Assembly (NCBI GenBank): GCA_963773195.1
Contig: CAVZAE010000001.1
Location: forward strand, 25,729-89,728
Direction: 5' to 3'
Source of the DNA: CAIWHR01 sp963773195
Lineage (GTDB): Bacteria; Pseudomonadota; Gammaproteobacteria; Burkholderiales; Casimicrobiaceae
DNA length: 64,000 nucleotides
The position numbers and the translations under genes are program-made. Shown one piece after another: positions 17,622-27,076 of the stretch (its first letter is position 1; every line of letters begins with the position of its first letter). Below the pieces are notes generated by a model that had not been told where the DNA came from, did not search any database, and was given only the letters and a program-made list of their open reading frames with translations.

Positions 17622-17745
17622 TATCGTTTTTGCCGCGGGGGCGCCTCGGAATTCGGGGCTGCAGGCCCCATATGAAGCGGCAGCGGTCCGGGCGCGCCCC
17701 CACGGGCAATGAAGCCCCGGCGCGTGGACTGCGAACGAGGATCCC

Positions 17746-18042
17746 ATGAAATCCGGAACCCACCCCAATTACGGCGAAATCCAGGTCACGTGCAGCTGCG
17801 GCAACACGTTCACGACGCGCTCGACGGTCGTGAAGCCGCTCCACGTCGAAGTGTGCTCCGCCTGCCATCCGTTCTACACCGGCAAGCAGAAGGTCATGGA
17901 CACGGCGGGCCGCATCGACAAGTTCCGCCAGCGCTATGCGGCCAAGCCCGCCGCAGCCAAGCCGGCCACGCCCAAGGCACCCGTGATCAAGGCCCCTGCG
18001 GTGAAGGCGCCCGCCGCGAAGGCGGCGGCGGCCAAGGGCTGA
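17746..18042 (+). CDS. rpmE: 50S ribosomal protein L31, zinc type with basic tail
   Basis: 98 residues. The first 70 match bacterial L31 (GTHPNYGEIQVTCSCGNTFTTRS, then HVEVCSACHPFYTGKQK). The four cysteines of the zinc-binding (C+) form are present in CSC and CSAC. The remaining roughly 30 residues are a Lys/Ala/Pro tail (AAKPATPKAPVIKAPAVKAP) of low complexity, as seen in other betaproteobacterial L31 proteins. Part of the large subunit near the central protuberance. Followed by a strong terminator. Confidence 0.96.
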   Translation: MKSGTHPNYGEIQVTCSCGNTFTTRSTVVKPLHVEVCSACHPFYTGKQKVMDTAGRIDKFRQRYAAKPAAAKPATPKAPVIKAPAVKAPAAKAAAAKG

Positions 18043-18103
18043 CCGCATCGAGCACGAAACGCGCGACAATGCGCGGGCCCGCCCGCTCCGGCGCCCGTAG
18101 CGG

Positions 18104-18128
18104 AAAAGGCAGCTTCGGCTGCCTTTTT
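18104..18128 (+). terminator. Terminator after rpmE
   Basis: AAAA-GGCAGC-TTCG-GCTGCC-TTTTT. A six-pair stem with a stable UUCG tetraloop and a T-run, about 60 bases after the rpmE stop. Confidence 0.85.
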
Positions 18129-18175
18129 CTTTGAGCGTCCGGGGTGCGATCCCGGGCAGGCCTTCCCACCCCGCC

Positions 18176-19876
18176 ATGGCTCGCCCCGCGCCCAACCCGG
18201 CCTCGCGCCGCTCCGACGACGATCCGACGCTGAGCCCGTCGGGTCCCTATCGTTCGTTGAAGCAGTTGGGCCTCGTCGTCCTGTGCGGCGCGTGGGTCGT
18301 GCTCGGGCTCATCGGTCACGATCCGTGGAAGACGGAGGACGCGACATCGTTCGGCATCGTCCACGAGATGCTGCATGGTGCCGACTACATCACGCCGAAC
18401 CTCGCGGGCGAACCCTTCGTCGATCGGCCACCGCTCGTCTATGCGCTCGCAACGCTGACGGCGACGCTTACCCGCGGCTTCCTCCCCGAGCATGACGCGG
18501 CGCGCCTCGCGGTAGGCCTGCTGCTCGCGATTACGCTCTACGTGCTGGCGGCGACCGGCCACGAGCTCATCGGCCGCAATTTCCGCTGGATGCCCGTGCT
18601 GTTGTTCGTTGGTTCAGTGGGCCTGTGGGATCGCGCCCACCAACTGTCGCCCGAGGTCGGCCTGCTCGCTGGAATCGCGATCGCGCAATACGGCTTCGCG
18701 CTGGCGTTGCGGCGAGGAGTCGCAGGCGGCGCAGTGCTGGGCCTCGGGACGGCGGTCGCGTTCCTGTCACGCGGCTTCATGGGCCCGCTATGGCTCGGTG
18801 TCACGGCTGCGGTGCTGCCGATCGCCTTCGCGTCGTGGCGGACGCGCGGCTACGCGACGAGCGTTGCGGTCGCTCTCGCCATCGCGCTGCCGATCAGCGC
18901 CCTGTGGCTCGTCGCGCTGGCGGCAAGCTCCGCTGTCGACTTCGCCGCGTGGTGGAGCGCGCAATCGTGGACCGACTGGTTCGGGCCGCTGTCGCCGAAA
19001 GCACCCGCCGATCCCGTCGTGCTGCTCAAGAATCTCCTCTGGTTCGCGTGGCCTTCGCTCCCTCTCGCGGTCTGGACGCTGTGGACGCGCGGGCGCGGCT
19101 TCAACGGGGGGCTCGCGACTCCGGCCATCGAGCTTCCCGGCACGCTGGCGGCCGTGATGCTCGTCTCGTTCGCTGTGATGTCGGACCCGCGCGTCGCATA
19201 CCTGATGCCGGTGCTGCTGCCGCTTGCGCTTCTCGGCGCCACTGAGATCGATACACTGAAGCGCAGCTATTCGGGCGCGCTCGACTGGTTCGGCATTCTG
19301 ACGTTCGGACTCGCTGCGGCGCTCGCGTGGGTGCTCTGGTTCGACGCCTACGCGCGCGGCATGTCGCTCGCGGTCGCGCGCGTGATGCGCGACACGGAGG
19401 CAGGCTACCAGCCGCCGTTCCACGGACTCGCGATCGTGGTCTCCGCGTTGCTCACGCTGCTCTGGCTCGTGCTTGTGCGTCCGGCGCGGCGCTCCAATCG
19501 GCGCGCGGTGCTCAACTGGGCGGCCGGCATGACGTTGCTGTGGGCGCTGTACTCGACGATCTGGCTGCCCTATCTCGACTCGCGGCGCAGCTATCGCGTC
19601 GTCGCGCAGGATCTGGCCACGCACCTCCCCGCGCAGGGCTGCGTCGCGAGCCGCAATCTCGGCGAAGCGCAACGCGCGCTGTTCCAGTATTTCGCCGGGC
19701 TCGTCACCGAGCGCGAGGAGGTGACGCCGGCGGCCGACTGTCCCACGCTGCTCGTCCAGTATGGGCGTATCGACGGCGAGTCCCCGGTACCGGACGGCTG
19801 GACCGTGCTCTGGGAAGGACGGCGCCGCGGCGATGACACCGAGCGTTACGTGCTCTACGGCCGGAGCGCGCGATGA
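18176..19876 (+). CDS. GT-C membrane glycosyltransferase (ArnT-like)
   Basis: About 566 residues from the ATG at 18176; an upstream alternative lies beside the rpmE terminator and is unlikely. Ten or more hydrophobic segments with the GT-C pattern: an early periplasmic loop holding the acidic motif DPWKTEDATSFGI and the downstream FVDRPPLVYAL, as in ArnT/PMT-type enzymes that use lipid-linked sugar donors. The C-terminal 80 residues form a soluble domain. The acceptor (lipid A, protein or another lipid) is unknown. The stop overlaps obgE by ATGA, an odd pairing because rplU-rpmA normally precede obgE. Confidence 0.78.
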   Translation: MARPAPNPASRRSDDDPTLSPSGPYRSLKQLGLVVLCGAWVVLGLIGHDPWKTEDATSFGIVHEMLHGADYITPNLAGEPFVDRPPLVYALATLTATLTRGFLPEHDAARLAVGLLLAITLYVLAATGHELIGRNFRWMPVLLFVGSVGLWDRAHQLSPEVGLLAGIAIAQYGFALALRRGVAGGAVLGLGTAVAFLSRGFMGPLWLGVTAAVLPIAFASWRTRGYATSVAVALAIALPISALWLVALAASSAVDFAAWWSAQSWTDWFGPLSPKAPADPVVLLKNLLWFAWPSLPLAVWTLWTRGRGFNGGLATPAIELPGTLAAVMLVSFAVMSDPRVAYLMPVLLPLALLGATEIDTLKRSYSGALDWFGILTFGLAAALAWVLWFDAYARGMSLAVARVMRDTEAGYQPPFHGLAIVVSALLTLLWLVLVRPARRSNRRAVLNWAAGMTLLWALYSTIWLPYLDSRRSYRVVAQDLATHLPAQGCVASRNLGEAQRALFQYFAGLVTEREEVTPAADCPTLLVQYGRIDGESPVPDGWTVLWEGRRRGDDTERYVLYGRSAR

Positions 19877-20937
19877 AGTTCTTCGATGAAGCGACCATCG
19901 AAGTCGTTGCCGGGGACGGCGGCAACGGCGCGGCGTCGTTCCGCCGCGAGAAGTACGTGCCCCGGGGCGGACCGGACGGCGGCGACGGCGGCGACGGCGG
20001 CAGTATCTGGGCGCTCGCCGACCGCAACGTCAACACGTTGATCGACTATCGCTACGCACGGCTTCATCGCGCCCGGCGCGGAGACAACGGCCGTGGTGCG
20101 GACCAGTACGGGAAGGGCGCTCCCGACATCGTGCTGCGCATGCCGGTCGGCACCGTGATCACCGATGCCGAGAGCGGCGAGCGGATCGCGGACCTGGGAG
20201 CGAACGGGCAACGCGCGCTGCTCGCGCAAGGCGGCAAGGGAGGCTTGGGCAATCTGCACTTCAAATCGAGCACCAACCGCGCGCCGCGGCAGCACACACC
20301 CGGCGCCACCGGCGAGCGCCGCCGGCTCGCGCTCGAGCTCCGCGTGCTCGCTGATGTCGGGCTTCTCGGGTTGCCGAATGCGGGCAAGAGCACGTTCATC
20401 CGCGCGGTGTCGGCCGCACGCCCCAAGGTGGCCGACTATCCGTTCACGACGCTCGCGCCGAACCTGGGGGTCGTGCGCACCGATGCCGGCCGGAGCTTCG
20501 TCGTCGCCGACATTCCCGGGCTGATCGAGGGCGCGGCGGACGGCGCGGGACTCGGCCATCGCTTCCTGCGCCACCTGCAGCGCACGCGACTGCTGCTGCA
20601 CATCGTGGACCTCGCGCCGTTCGATCCCGAGGCGGATCCGGTGCGCGACGCGCGGGCGATCGTGAACGAGTTGAAACGATACGATCCCGCGCTCCATGCG
20701 AAACCACGCTGGCTCGTGCTGAACAAGCTCGACCTCGTGCCTGCCGACGAGCGCGCGGAGCGCGTGAAAGCATTCGTCAAGAGCTATCGCTGGAAGGGCC
20801 CGGTCTTCGCGGTCGCCGCGATCAGCGGCGAGGGCTGTCGCGAGGTCGTCTACGCAATCCAGGACTGGCTCGACGCGCACCCGAGCCGCGACGCGGCGGC
20901 CGACGAAGCCGCCGAGCGCGCCTCTGACGCAAGATGA
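19873..20937 (+). CDS. obgE: GTPase ObgE/CgtA
   Basis: 354 residues. The N-terminal Obg fold begins MKFFDEATIEVVAGDGGNG and carries glycine-rich loops (GGDGGDGGDGGSIW); the G domain follows with GLPNAGKST (G1), DIPGLIEGA (G3) and LNKLDL (G4). Essential GTPase for 50S assembly and stress response. Translationally coupled to the upstream membrane protein and to proB downstream (overlapping start/stop). Confidence 0.96.
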   Translation: MKFFDEATIEVVAGDGGNGAASFRREKYVPRGGPDGGDGGDGGSIWALADRNVNTLIDYRYARLHRARRGDNGRGADQYGKGAPDIVLRMPVGTVITDAESGERIADLGANGQRALLAQGGKGGLGNLHFKSSTNRAPRQHTPGATGERRRLALELRVLADVGLLGLPNAGKSTFIRAVSAARPKVADYPFTTLAPNLGVVRTDAGRSFVVADIPGLIEGAADGAGLGHRFLRHLQRTRLLLHIVDLAPFDPEADPVRDARAIVNELKRYDPALHAKPRWLVLNKLDLVPADERAERVKAFVKSYRWKGPVFAVAAISGEGCREVVYAIQDWLDAHPSRDAAADEAAERASDAR

Positions 20938-22055
20938 CCACGCTGGTCGCGTCCGCGCGGCGGATCGTCGTCAAGGTCGGTTCGAGCCTTGTCACGGCCG
21001 ACGGTCGCGGCCTCGATCACGAGGCCGTGGGGCGCTGGGCGGACGAGATCGCGGCGCTCAAGCGCAGCGGTCGCGAGATCGTGCTCGTGTCTTCCGGCGC
21101 GATCGCGGAAGGCGTGCGGCGCCTGGGGTGGAAAGCGCGACCCGCGGCAATCCACGAGCTGCAGGCTGCGGCCGCCGTCGGCCAGATGGGACTGGTCGAA
21201 GCGTACGAATCGGCTTTCGCGCGCTTCGGGCTGCACACGGCGCAGATCCTGCTGACGCATGACGACCTGGCGGACCGTCGCCGTTACCTGAACGCGCGCT
21301 CGACGCTGCTCACCTTGCTTCGCCTCGACGTGATCCCGGTCATCAACGAGAACGACACTGTGACGACCGACGAGATTCGCTTCGGCGACAACGACACGCT
21401 GGGCGCGCTTGTCACGAACCTGATCGAGGCCGATGTCCTGGTGCTCCTCACCGATCAGCCGGGGCTCTACACGGCGGATCCTCGTCGTCACGCGAGCGCC
21501 ACGCTCGTGCAGAACGGCCGCGCCGGCGACCCCGAGCTGGAAAGAATGGCAGGCGGTGTCGGCACAGCGCTGGCGCGCGGCGGGATGCTGACCAAGGTGC
21601 TGGCGGCAAAACGCGCCGCGCGCTCAGGCGCTTCGACGGTGATCGCATCCGGCCGCGAGGAGCGCGTGCTGTCGCGGCTCGCGGCCGGCGAGCCGCTCGG
21701 CACCGCGCTGGTCGCGCCGGCCATCTCGCTGGCCGCGCGGAAACAGTGGCTGGCGGATCACCTGCAACTCGCAGGGCGAATCACGCTGGATCCGGGCGCC
21801 GTGCGCGCGCTCGTGCGCGACGGCAAGAGCCTGCTGCCGATCGGCGTCACGGCGGTCGAAGGCGAGTTCGAGCGCGGCGAAGTGGTCGGCTGCATCGATC
21901 CCGAGGGGCGCGAGATCGCACGCGGGCTCGTCAACTACAGCGCGCAGGAGACGGCGCGAATTCTGCGCAAGCCGTCCTCCGAAATCGAATCGATCCTGGG
22001 CTACGTCGACGAGCCGGAGCTGATTCATCGCGACAATTTGGTCTTGCTTGGATGA
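20934..22055 (+). CDS. proB: Glutamate 5-kinase
   Basis: 373 residues. Amino acid kinase domain (about 1-265: RRIVVKVGSSLVTADG, VSSGAIAEG, and NENDTVTTDEIRFGDNDTLGA for glutamate and ATP binding), then a C-terminal PUA domain (about 280-365: GRITLDPGAVRALVRDGKSL). First step of proline synthesis. Overlaps the obgE stop. About 185 bases of non-coding DNA follow before the next gene. Confidence 0.96.
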   Translation: MTTLVASARRIVVKVGSSLVTADGRGLDHEAVGRWADEIAALKRSGREIVLVSSGAIAEGVRRLGWKARPAAIHELQAAAAVGQMGLVEAYESAFARFGLHTAQILLTHDDLADRRRYLNARSTLLTLLRLDVIPVINENDTVTTDEIRFGDNDTLGALVTNLIEADVLVLLTDQPGLYTADPRRHASATLVQNGRAGDPELERMAGGVGTALARGGMLTKVLAAKRAARSGASTVIASGREERVLSRLAAGEPLGTALVAPAISLAARKQWLADHLQLAGRITLDPGAVRALVRDGKSLLPIGVTAVEGEFERGEVVGCIDPEGREIARGLVNYSAQETARILRKPSSEIESILGYVDEPELIHRDNLVLLG

Positions 22056-22239
22056 GCAGGACCCCATTGCGGCGCAGGCTAACTTGCCGCGCGGCGGCAA
22101 GTTAAGCAAGCCGAAGGCGAACGCCCGGAACCACAATCTCGTGCTGCCCGGCTGAAGGCGACGAGGTACGGCGAGGTCATTCGACACTCGCACTTGGTTG
22201 ACCTAAACTTCGCGCCACGAACCAAAAAGGGGAGGAGCC

Positions 22240-22806
22240 ATGAACCTTGTAGACCGCGTCAAGAACATTCTCGTGAGCCCGCAGGCCGAGTGGCCGAAGA
22301 TCGCGGAGGAAGCCGCGACGACGCAGTCCATCTACACGGGCTACGTGCTGATCCTGGCGGCGATCGGGCCCATCGCGGTAGCTATCATCACCGGCGGGCT
22401 GGGGTTCGTCTTTGCGATCGTGGGCTACCTGATCGCGCTCGCGATGACGTTCGTGCTCGCGCTCATTGTCGACGCGCTCGCGCCCTCCTTCGGCGGCCAG
22501 AAGGATTTCATAGGCTCGCTCAAGCTCGTCGCCTATTCGTGCACGGCCCTATGGATCGCGGGCATCTTCCGTCTCATCCCGTATCTGGGCGGAATCATTG
22601 GGCTGCTCGGACTCATCTACACGTTCTACCTGTTCTATCTGGGCGCGCCGGTGCTGAAGAAGTGCGCGGCGGAAAAGGCGGTCGGCTATACGGCGGTTGT
22701 CGCGATCTGCGCGCTCGTCATCGGCTTTGTCCTCATCAGCCTGCTCTTCTCGATGGTGGTGGGCGGCGGCATGGCAGGGTTGGCCGGCATCGGGGCGATT
22801 CGCTGA
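22240..22806 (+). CDS. Yip1-family integral membrane protein
   Basis: 188 residues. Opens with NLVDRVKNILVSPQAEWPKI, the amphipathic lead of bacterial Yip1 (DUF1282-like) proteins, then five hydrophobic segments. A purine-rich AAAAGGGGAGGAGC precedes the ATG. Function unknown in bacteria. The stop overlaps the next start (TGATG), so it is coupled to the DUF3617 gene. Confidence 0.82.
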   Translation: MNLVDRVKNILVSPQAEWPKIAEEAATTQSIYTGYVLILAAIGPIAVAIITGGLGFVFAIVGYLIALAMTFVLALIVDALAPSFGGQKDFIGSLKLVAYSCTALWIAGIFRLIPYLGGIIGLLGLIYTFYLFYLGAPVLKKCAAEKAVGYTAVVAICALVIGFVLISLLFSMVVGGGMAGLAGIGAIR

Positions 22807-23222
22807 TGCGCGTTGCCGCACTGCTGCTGGCGGCGCTGGTTCCGGCCGCTGCGCAAGCCGCCTCCCCCATGCAGCCTGGCGTGTGGGAGTCCACGGTTTC
22901 GGTGTCCCGCACCGGGCGCGTGCCGCTCGTCGCGACCGACCGCGACTGCGTCACCCAGAAGGAGATCGACGACGGCACCAAGTCGCTGCCGCGTCCCGGC
23001 GGCGAGTGCGAGCTGACCAATATCGTATCCGACGGTAGCAAGACGACGTATGACTTCGCCTGCCGGGACGGTCCGGCCACGCTGCAAGGCAAGGCCGAGT
23101 TCATGATCGAGGCGACCCGCTACGAAGGCAAGCTCGACGCCGTCGCGCGACGCGGGACGAATCCGGACACCCCCACGACGATGACGTGGGCCGCCAAGCG
23201 CGTCGGCGAGTGCCCGCCGTAG
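22806..23222 (+). CDS. DUF3617 exported protein
   Basis: 138 residues with a clear signal peptide (cleaved near AAAQA, 14-18). The body has the DUF3617 hallmarks: MQPGVWESTVSV, then DRDCVTQKEI and a later paired Cys (GGECEL). Periplasmic, function unknown. Coupled to the Yip1-like gene and convergent with rppH. Confidence 0.82.
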   Translation: MRVAALLLAALVPAAAQAASPMQPGVWESTVSVSRTGRVPLVATDRDCVTQKEIDDGTKSLPRPGGECELTNIVSDGSKTTYDFACRDGPATLQGKAEFMIEATRYEGKLDAVARRGTNPDTPTTMTWAAKRVGECPP

Positions 23223-23288
23223 CCGCGCGCGTCTGAGCCACTCCCGCCGCGGCCTTCGGCCGGGGAACGCGCGACCGGCGAGCAGGGG

Positions 23289-23306
23289 CCCCACGCTCGC
23301 GTGGGG
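23289..23306. other. Perfect hairpin between convergent genes
   Basis: CCCCACG-CTCG-CGTGGGG: seven pairs with a four-base loop, between the DUF3617 gene and rppH. No T-run on either strand, so its role as a terminator is only possible. Confidence 0.3.
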
Positions 23307-23401
23307 ATGCAAGCCATCGGGAGCGCGTTCGGAGGCCGACCCCTCGCCGGGACGATCAAAACGGGCCGTGCGGAGGCCGAATCGGCGAGCCGCTCGCGCC
23401 G

Positions 23402-23965
23402 CTACGAATTGTTCTGCGTGGACGGGTCCGAGTACGACGGCGGCATCACCGGGTGGGGGAAGCCGTAGAGGCGTTCGCGGCGGGTATGCGGCCGCACGTG
23501 CAGATAGCGTTCGAGCTCGGTCAGCGCGCGCCGATAGACCTCACGCTTGAACTCGATCACCGTATCGAGCGGCACCCAATACTCGTGCCAGCGCCACGCG
23601 TCGAACTCCGGGCGCTCGTTCGCGCGAAGCTTGACGTCGTTGTCGCGGCCGACGAGCCTTAGCAGGTACCAGATCTGCTTCTGCCCGCGGTAGCTCCCGC
23701 GCCACTCGCGCTTGATCCAGTGCTGCGGCACCTCGTAACGCAGCCAGTCACGCGTGCGACCGAGAATCCTCACGTGGTGCGACTGGAGCCCGACTTCCTC
23801 GTGCAGCTCCCGGTACATCGCCTGCTCGGGCGGTTCTCCGGGATTAATGCCGCCCTGCGGAAATTGCCACGAGTGCTCTCGGATGCGCTTACCCCAGAAG
23901 ACCTGATTCTTCGCGTTGACGATGACTATGGCTACGTTCGGGCGATAACCGTCGCGATCCAGCAT
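23402..23965 (-). CDS. rppH: RNA pyrophosphohydrolase RppH
   Basis: 187 residues from the ATG at 23965 (MLDRDGYRPNV), the family's natural N-terminus; an earlier in-frame ATG is less likely. The Nudix box is complete: GGINPGEPPEQAMYRELHEEVGL spans the G-x5-E-x7-RE-x2-EE-x-G pattern. Removes pyrophosphate from mRNA 5' ends to trigger decay. The C-terminal 30 residues are basic and Pro-rich, as in betaproteobacterial homologues. Confidence 0.93.
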   Translation of the reverse strand: MLDRDGYRPNVAIVIVNAKNQVFWGKRIREHSWQFPQGGINPGEPPEQAMYRELHEEVGLQSHHVRILGRTRDWLRYEVPQHWIKREWRGSYRGQKQIWYLLRLVGRDNDVKLRANERPEFDAWRWHEYWVPLDTVIEFKREVYRRALTELERYLHVRPHTRRERLYGFPHPVMPPSYSDPSTQNNS

Positions 23966-24042
23966 CGCGGTCACCCCGAAATTATGGTTGACCCGATTGT
24001 TCCACATATCGCCGTCGTTGCAAAGGCGCGTGCGGTGAACCC

Positions 24043-25051
24043 CTACCGTCGGCTCCGCTTTCCTTCGGCGGATGCACGCTCGCGCGGCACGGCAGCCAGC
24101 GCAACCTTCCGGTCGCGCCGCAGCACGACCACGCCGAGCTCGCGGCCGATCGCGTCGGCGCCGAGCGCGCGCTGGAGATCGTCGACGTTGGCGATCGGCG
24201 CACCGTCGATTCCTACGACGATGTCATCGCGCGCAATCCCGGCCGCGATGGCGGGCGAGTCGGATTCCAGCGACTGGATCCGGACTCCCGTATCGCATGC
24301 CAGCCCGAAGTGACGCACGAAGCGCCGCGGCAGCGGCACCGTCTCGGCGCCGACGCCGAGCCAGGCGCGGCGCACGCGACCGTCGCGGATGAGCGCGATC
24401 GCGACGCGCTCCGCCGTCGACGCGGCGATCGCGAAGCAGATACCTTGTGCGGGCAGGATGACCGCGGTGTTGACGCCGATGACGTCTCCACGCGCGTCGA
24501 CGAGTGGGCCGCCCGAGTTGCCCGGATTCAGCGCAGCATCGGTCTGCAGCACGTTGTCGAGGAGACGCCCGGTCTGCGGCACGCATCGACCGTCCGAGCG
24601 CGCTGACGATGCCCGCGGTGACCGTGTGCTGGAAGCCGTAGGGACTGCCGATCGCGATCGCGATCTGACCGACAGCGACCCGACTCGAGTCACCGAGTCG
24701 ACACGACGTCAAATCCGGCGCAGCGACCTTGAGCAGCGCGAGATCCGAGTCGGGGTCGTCGCCTACGATCTCAGCCGCGGCGTGTCGACCGTCGGCCAGC
24801 ACCACCTCGATGGCTTCGGCGGCACCGGCCACGTGGCTGTTCGTCAGCAGGTAGCCGTCCGGGGTGATGAAGAAGCCCGATCCCGCGCCGTGCATACCCG
24901 CACCCCGGACGCCCCGCCGCCCATGAACCGCGACGTGGGCGACCCCCGGCGCCACGCGCGCGACCGCGGCCATCACGGCCGTCGAGTAGGCATCGTGCAG
25001 AGCTGCGTCGGGGATTGGAGCAGCGGCGGCGAACGCGAGATCACCGGGCAT
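24043..25051 (-). pseudogene. Trypsin-like serine protease with PDZ domain, frame broken once
   Basis: A DegP/HtrA-like protease read in two frames. The first (from 25051) gives the N-terminal barrel with the catalytic His in LLTNSHVAG (residue 73) and Asp in DPDSDLALLKV, up to SALGRSMR. The second frame continues with TGRLLDNVLQTDAALNPGNSGGPL (catalytic Ser) and a PDZ domain to 24043. The total length is a multiple of three plus one, and the switch needs one extra base near 24580. All triad residues survive, so this is either a very recent lesion or an assembly error. No signal peptide is evident. Similar proteins degrade or refold damaged proteins. Confidence 0.76.
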
Positions 25052-25176
25052 GGGGCAAACATGGCGCCCCTCGCCGTCGTTTCAAGGACGCCCTGTCTTG
25101 CCCCGATCGGGGGGAATCCGACCTTCCCCCGAAGCCCTGAGCGAATCGCACCGCGGCGGATGCCGCGGATATCAGG

Positions 25177-25359
25177 CTATTTGGCGGTCATGGTCGGCTC
25201 GAGGCCGACCGCCCCTAGACCGTCCCGGGCGACGGCATCCTCGGTCCGGGCGCCCAGGTCCTGCTCGCTCGACGCCACCGCCAGCATCGCGAGCACCAGG
25301 GTGCCGGCAAACCCACCGACCATGAACGCCACGACCAGCCACCACGCCGAAACCATCAT
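25177..25359 (-). CDS. Small single-pass membrane protein
   Basis: About 60 residues from an ATG following AAAGGGGC; an earlier ATG at 25380 lacks a good ribosome site. One hydrophobic helix near the N-terminus (AWWLVVAFMVGGFAGTLVLAML) and a short polar tail. No family recognised. Isolated, so kept at low confidence. Confidence 0.42.
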   Translation of the reverse strand: MMVSAWWLVVAFMVGGFAGTLVLAMLAVASSEQDLGARTEDAVARDGLGAVGLEPTMTAK

Positions 25360-25380
25360 GCCCCTTTGAAGATACTTCAT

Positions 25381-25681
25381 TCAGATGTAGTACACCGCGT
25401 GAGGTTTGTCCAGGCCATTTTGACTACCACGGGTGGCGGTTTGGGTGGCGGACGACCCCAAGGTCTGGGGCTATTTGGAGGGGACGACGCCAATGCTGGG
25501 GCCGGCCGCGACGGACGCTGTGGGCAACATAAGAGGCGCGGCGATCCGTCGCAGCGCGCAATCGCATCGGGGAAACGGCCCAGACCGTCGACGGCGCAAG
25601 AACGATTTATGACAGCAGAATAACGCTCGCACTGCCACTTCCGCGCGGGGGTGGCAACCGACGACAGGAGGGGGACGAGCG
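25381..25681. other. Gap with no supported gene
   Basis: About 300 bases between the small membrane protein and gnd. Short open frames exist but have neither ribosome sites nor recognisable content. No hairpin with a T-run was seen. Confidence 0.4.
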
Positions 25682-26698
25682 CTACTTCGGTGTCGTTTCG
25701 ACGTGGCCGCCGAACTCGAAGCGCATCGCCGAGAGGATCTTGTTCTGGAAATCGGCGAGGCCGCGCGAGGAGAAGCGGGCCGCAAGCGCCGCGGTCAGCA
25801 CGGGCACCGGCACGCCCTCGTCGATCGCCGCCTGCACGGTCCAACGGCCCTCGCCCGAATCGGCGACGCGGCCCTTGAAGCCTGCGAGCACGGGATCCTG
25901 GGCGAACGCGGTCGCGGTGAGATCGAGCAGCCACGACGAGATCACACTGCCACGCCGCCAGACTTCGGCGATGGCGGCAAGATCGAAGTCGAAGCGATAG
26001 AGCTCGGGGTCGCGCAGCGGCGTGGTCTCCGCATCGCGTTCGTGCGCATGCTTGCCGACGTCCGCCGCGTGCAGCACGCTCAGGCCCTCGGCGTAGGCCG
26101 CCATCATTCCATACTCGATGCCGTTATGGACCATCTTGACGAAATGGCCGGCGCCGCTCGGGCCGCAATGCAGGTAGCCGCGCTCGGCGGTGTCGTCTCG
26201 CGCCGTTGGCCGCGAGATCGGCGCGACACCTGCACTTCCCGGCGCGAGCGTCGCGAACACCGGATCGAGATGCGTGATCGCGTCGTCGGGTCCGCCGATC
26301 ATCAGGCAGTACCCGCGCTCCCGGCCCCACACGCCGCCAGACGTGCCGACGTCTACGTAGCGGATGCCCTTTGCGCCCAGCTCGCGCGAGCGCCGGATGT
26401 CGTCCGCGAAATGCGAGTTGCCGCCGTCGATGATGATGTCGTTCGCGCCGAGATGCGGCAGCAAGTCTGCGATCGTCGCGTCGACGCTGGCCACCGGGAC
26501 CATGAGCCATACCGCGCGCGGTCGCGCGAGCCGCTGCGCCAGATCGGCGAGCGATTCAGCGCCGGCGGCGCCCTCGGCCGCAAGCGATGAGACGGCTTGC
26601 GGTGAACGATCGAACGCCACGCATTCGTGGCGGCCCGCGCGCAGTCGCCGCACCATGTTCGCACCCATCCGGCCGAGTCCGATCATTCCGAGTTGCAT
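25682..26698 (-). CDS. gnd: 6-phosphogluconate dehydrogenase, decarboxylating (short form)
   Basis: 338 residues, the short YqeC/GndA-type length rather than the 470-residue form. Rossmann N-terminus GMIGLGRMGANM, the IDGGNSHF substrate motif, the GTSGGVWG loop, and the catalytic KMVHNGIEYGMM helix. Oxidises 6-phosphogluconate to ribulose 5-phosphate with CO2 release; the short form usually prefers NAD+. It could serve NADH supply or formaldehyde-linked sugar cycles in this organism, but the neighbourhood does not show it. Confidence 0.92.
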   Translation of the reverse strand: MQLGMIGLGRMGANMVRRLRAGRHECVAFDRSPQAVSSLAAEGAAGAESLADLAQRLARPRAVWLMVPVASVDATIADLLPHLGANDIIIDGGNSHFADDIRRSRELGAKGIRYVDVGTSGGVWGRERGYCLMIGGPDDAITHLDPVFATLAPGSAGVAPISRPTARDDTAERGYLHCGPSGAGHFVKMVHNGIEYGMMAAYAEGLSVLHAADVGKHAHERDAETTPLRDPELYRFDFDLAAIAEVWRRGSVISSWLLDLTATAFAQDPVLAGFKGRVADSGEGRWTVQAAIDEGVPVPVLTAALAARFSSRGLADFQNKILSAMRFEFGGHVETTPK

Positions 26699-26935
26699 GT
26701 CGTACCTCCCGCGGCTTCACCGTCGCCCTGAGCGCATGGTACGACACGTGCAAAGCGGCACCAAATCCCGAATCCCTGTCCCGCTGGAAACGCCCTGCTG
26801 ATGCTCGCGCCGCAGTCGGCGCCGTCCTACGCGCGTTTCGGACGGTGGCTGACATGCTGTCAGGTGCCGAAAGGACATGCAGGCTCGAGTCGGCGTCCGA
26901 TGATGTGCCGCATCCGCTACGAGGAGGCCGTCATC

Positions 26936-27076
26936 ATGAAGCGCTGGATGATCGTTTCGACGCTGGTGGCGCTGCTTGGGGCGTGCGTGTCCGCTCCCGT
27001 CGGCGAGCGGTATCACGACGGGGATCGCGATTACCGCCACGACTATCGCAACTACGACCTGCGGCACTACGGGTAG
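26936..27076 (+). CDS. Very small lipoprotein
   Basis: 46 residues. A GAGGAGG ribosome site lies 8 bases before the ATG. Signal peptide with lipobox LLGAC (Cys17), then a short, highly charged tail dominated by Tyr, Asp, Arg and His (YHDGDRDYRHDYRNYDL). No family recognised. The tail composition suggests a metal- or cell-wall-binding surface peptide, which is speculation. Confidence 0.6.
   Translation: MKRWMIVSTLVALLGACVSAPVGERYHDGDRDYRHDYRNYDLRHYG

Noticed and set aside
17521..17745. Possible riboswitch before rpmE
   Set aside because: The leader has a promoter-like site and a short palindrome but no recognisable riboswitch fold or conserved core.
24560..24600. Programmed ribosomal frameshift in the HtrA-like gene
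   Set aside because: No slippery heptamer or downstream structure was evident, and similar indels occur in unrelated genes of the window.
25366..25623. 85-codon plus-strand frame before gnd
   Set aside because: Gly/Arg-rich with no ribosome site, overlapping the 5' end of the small membrane protein on the other strand.
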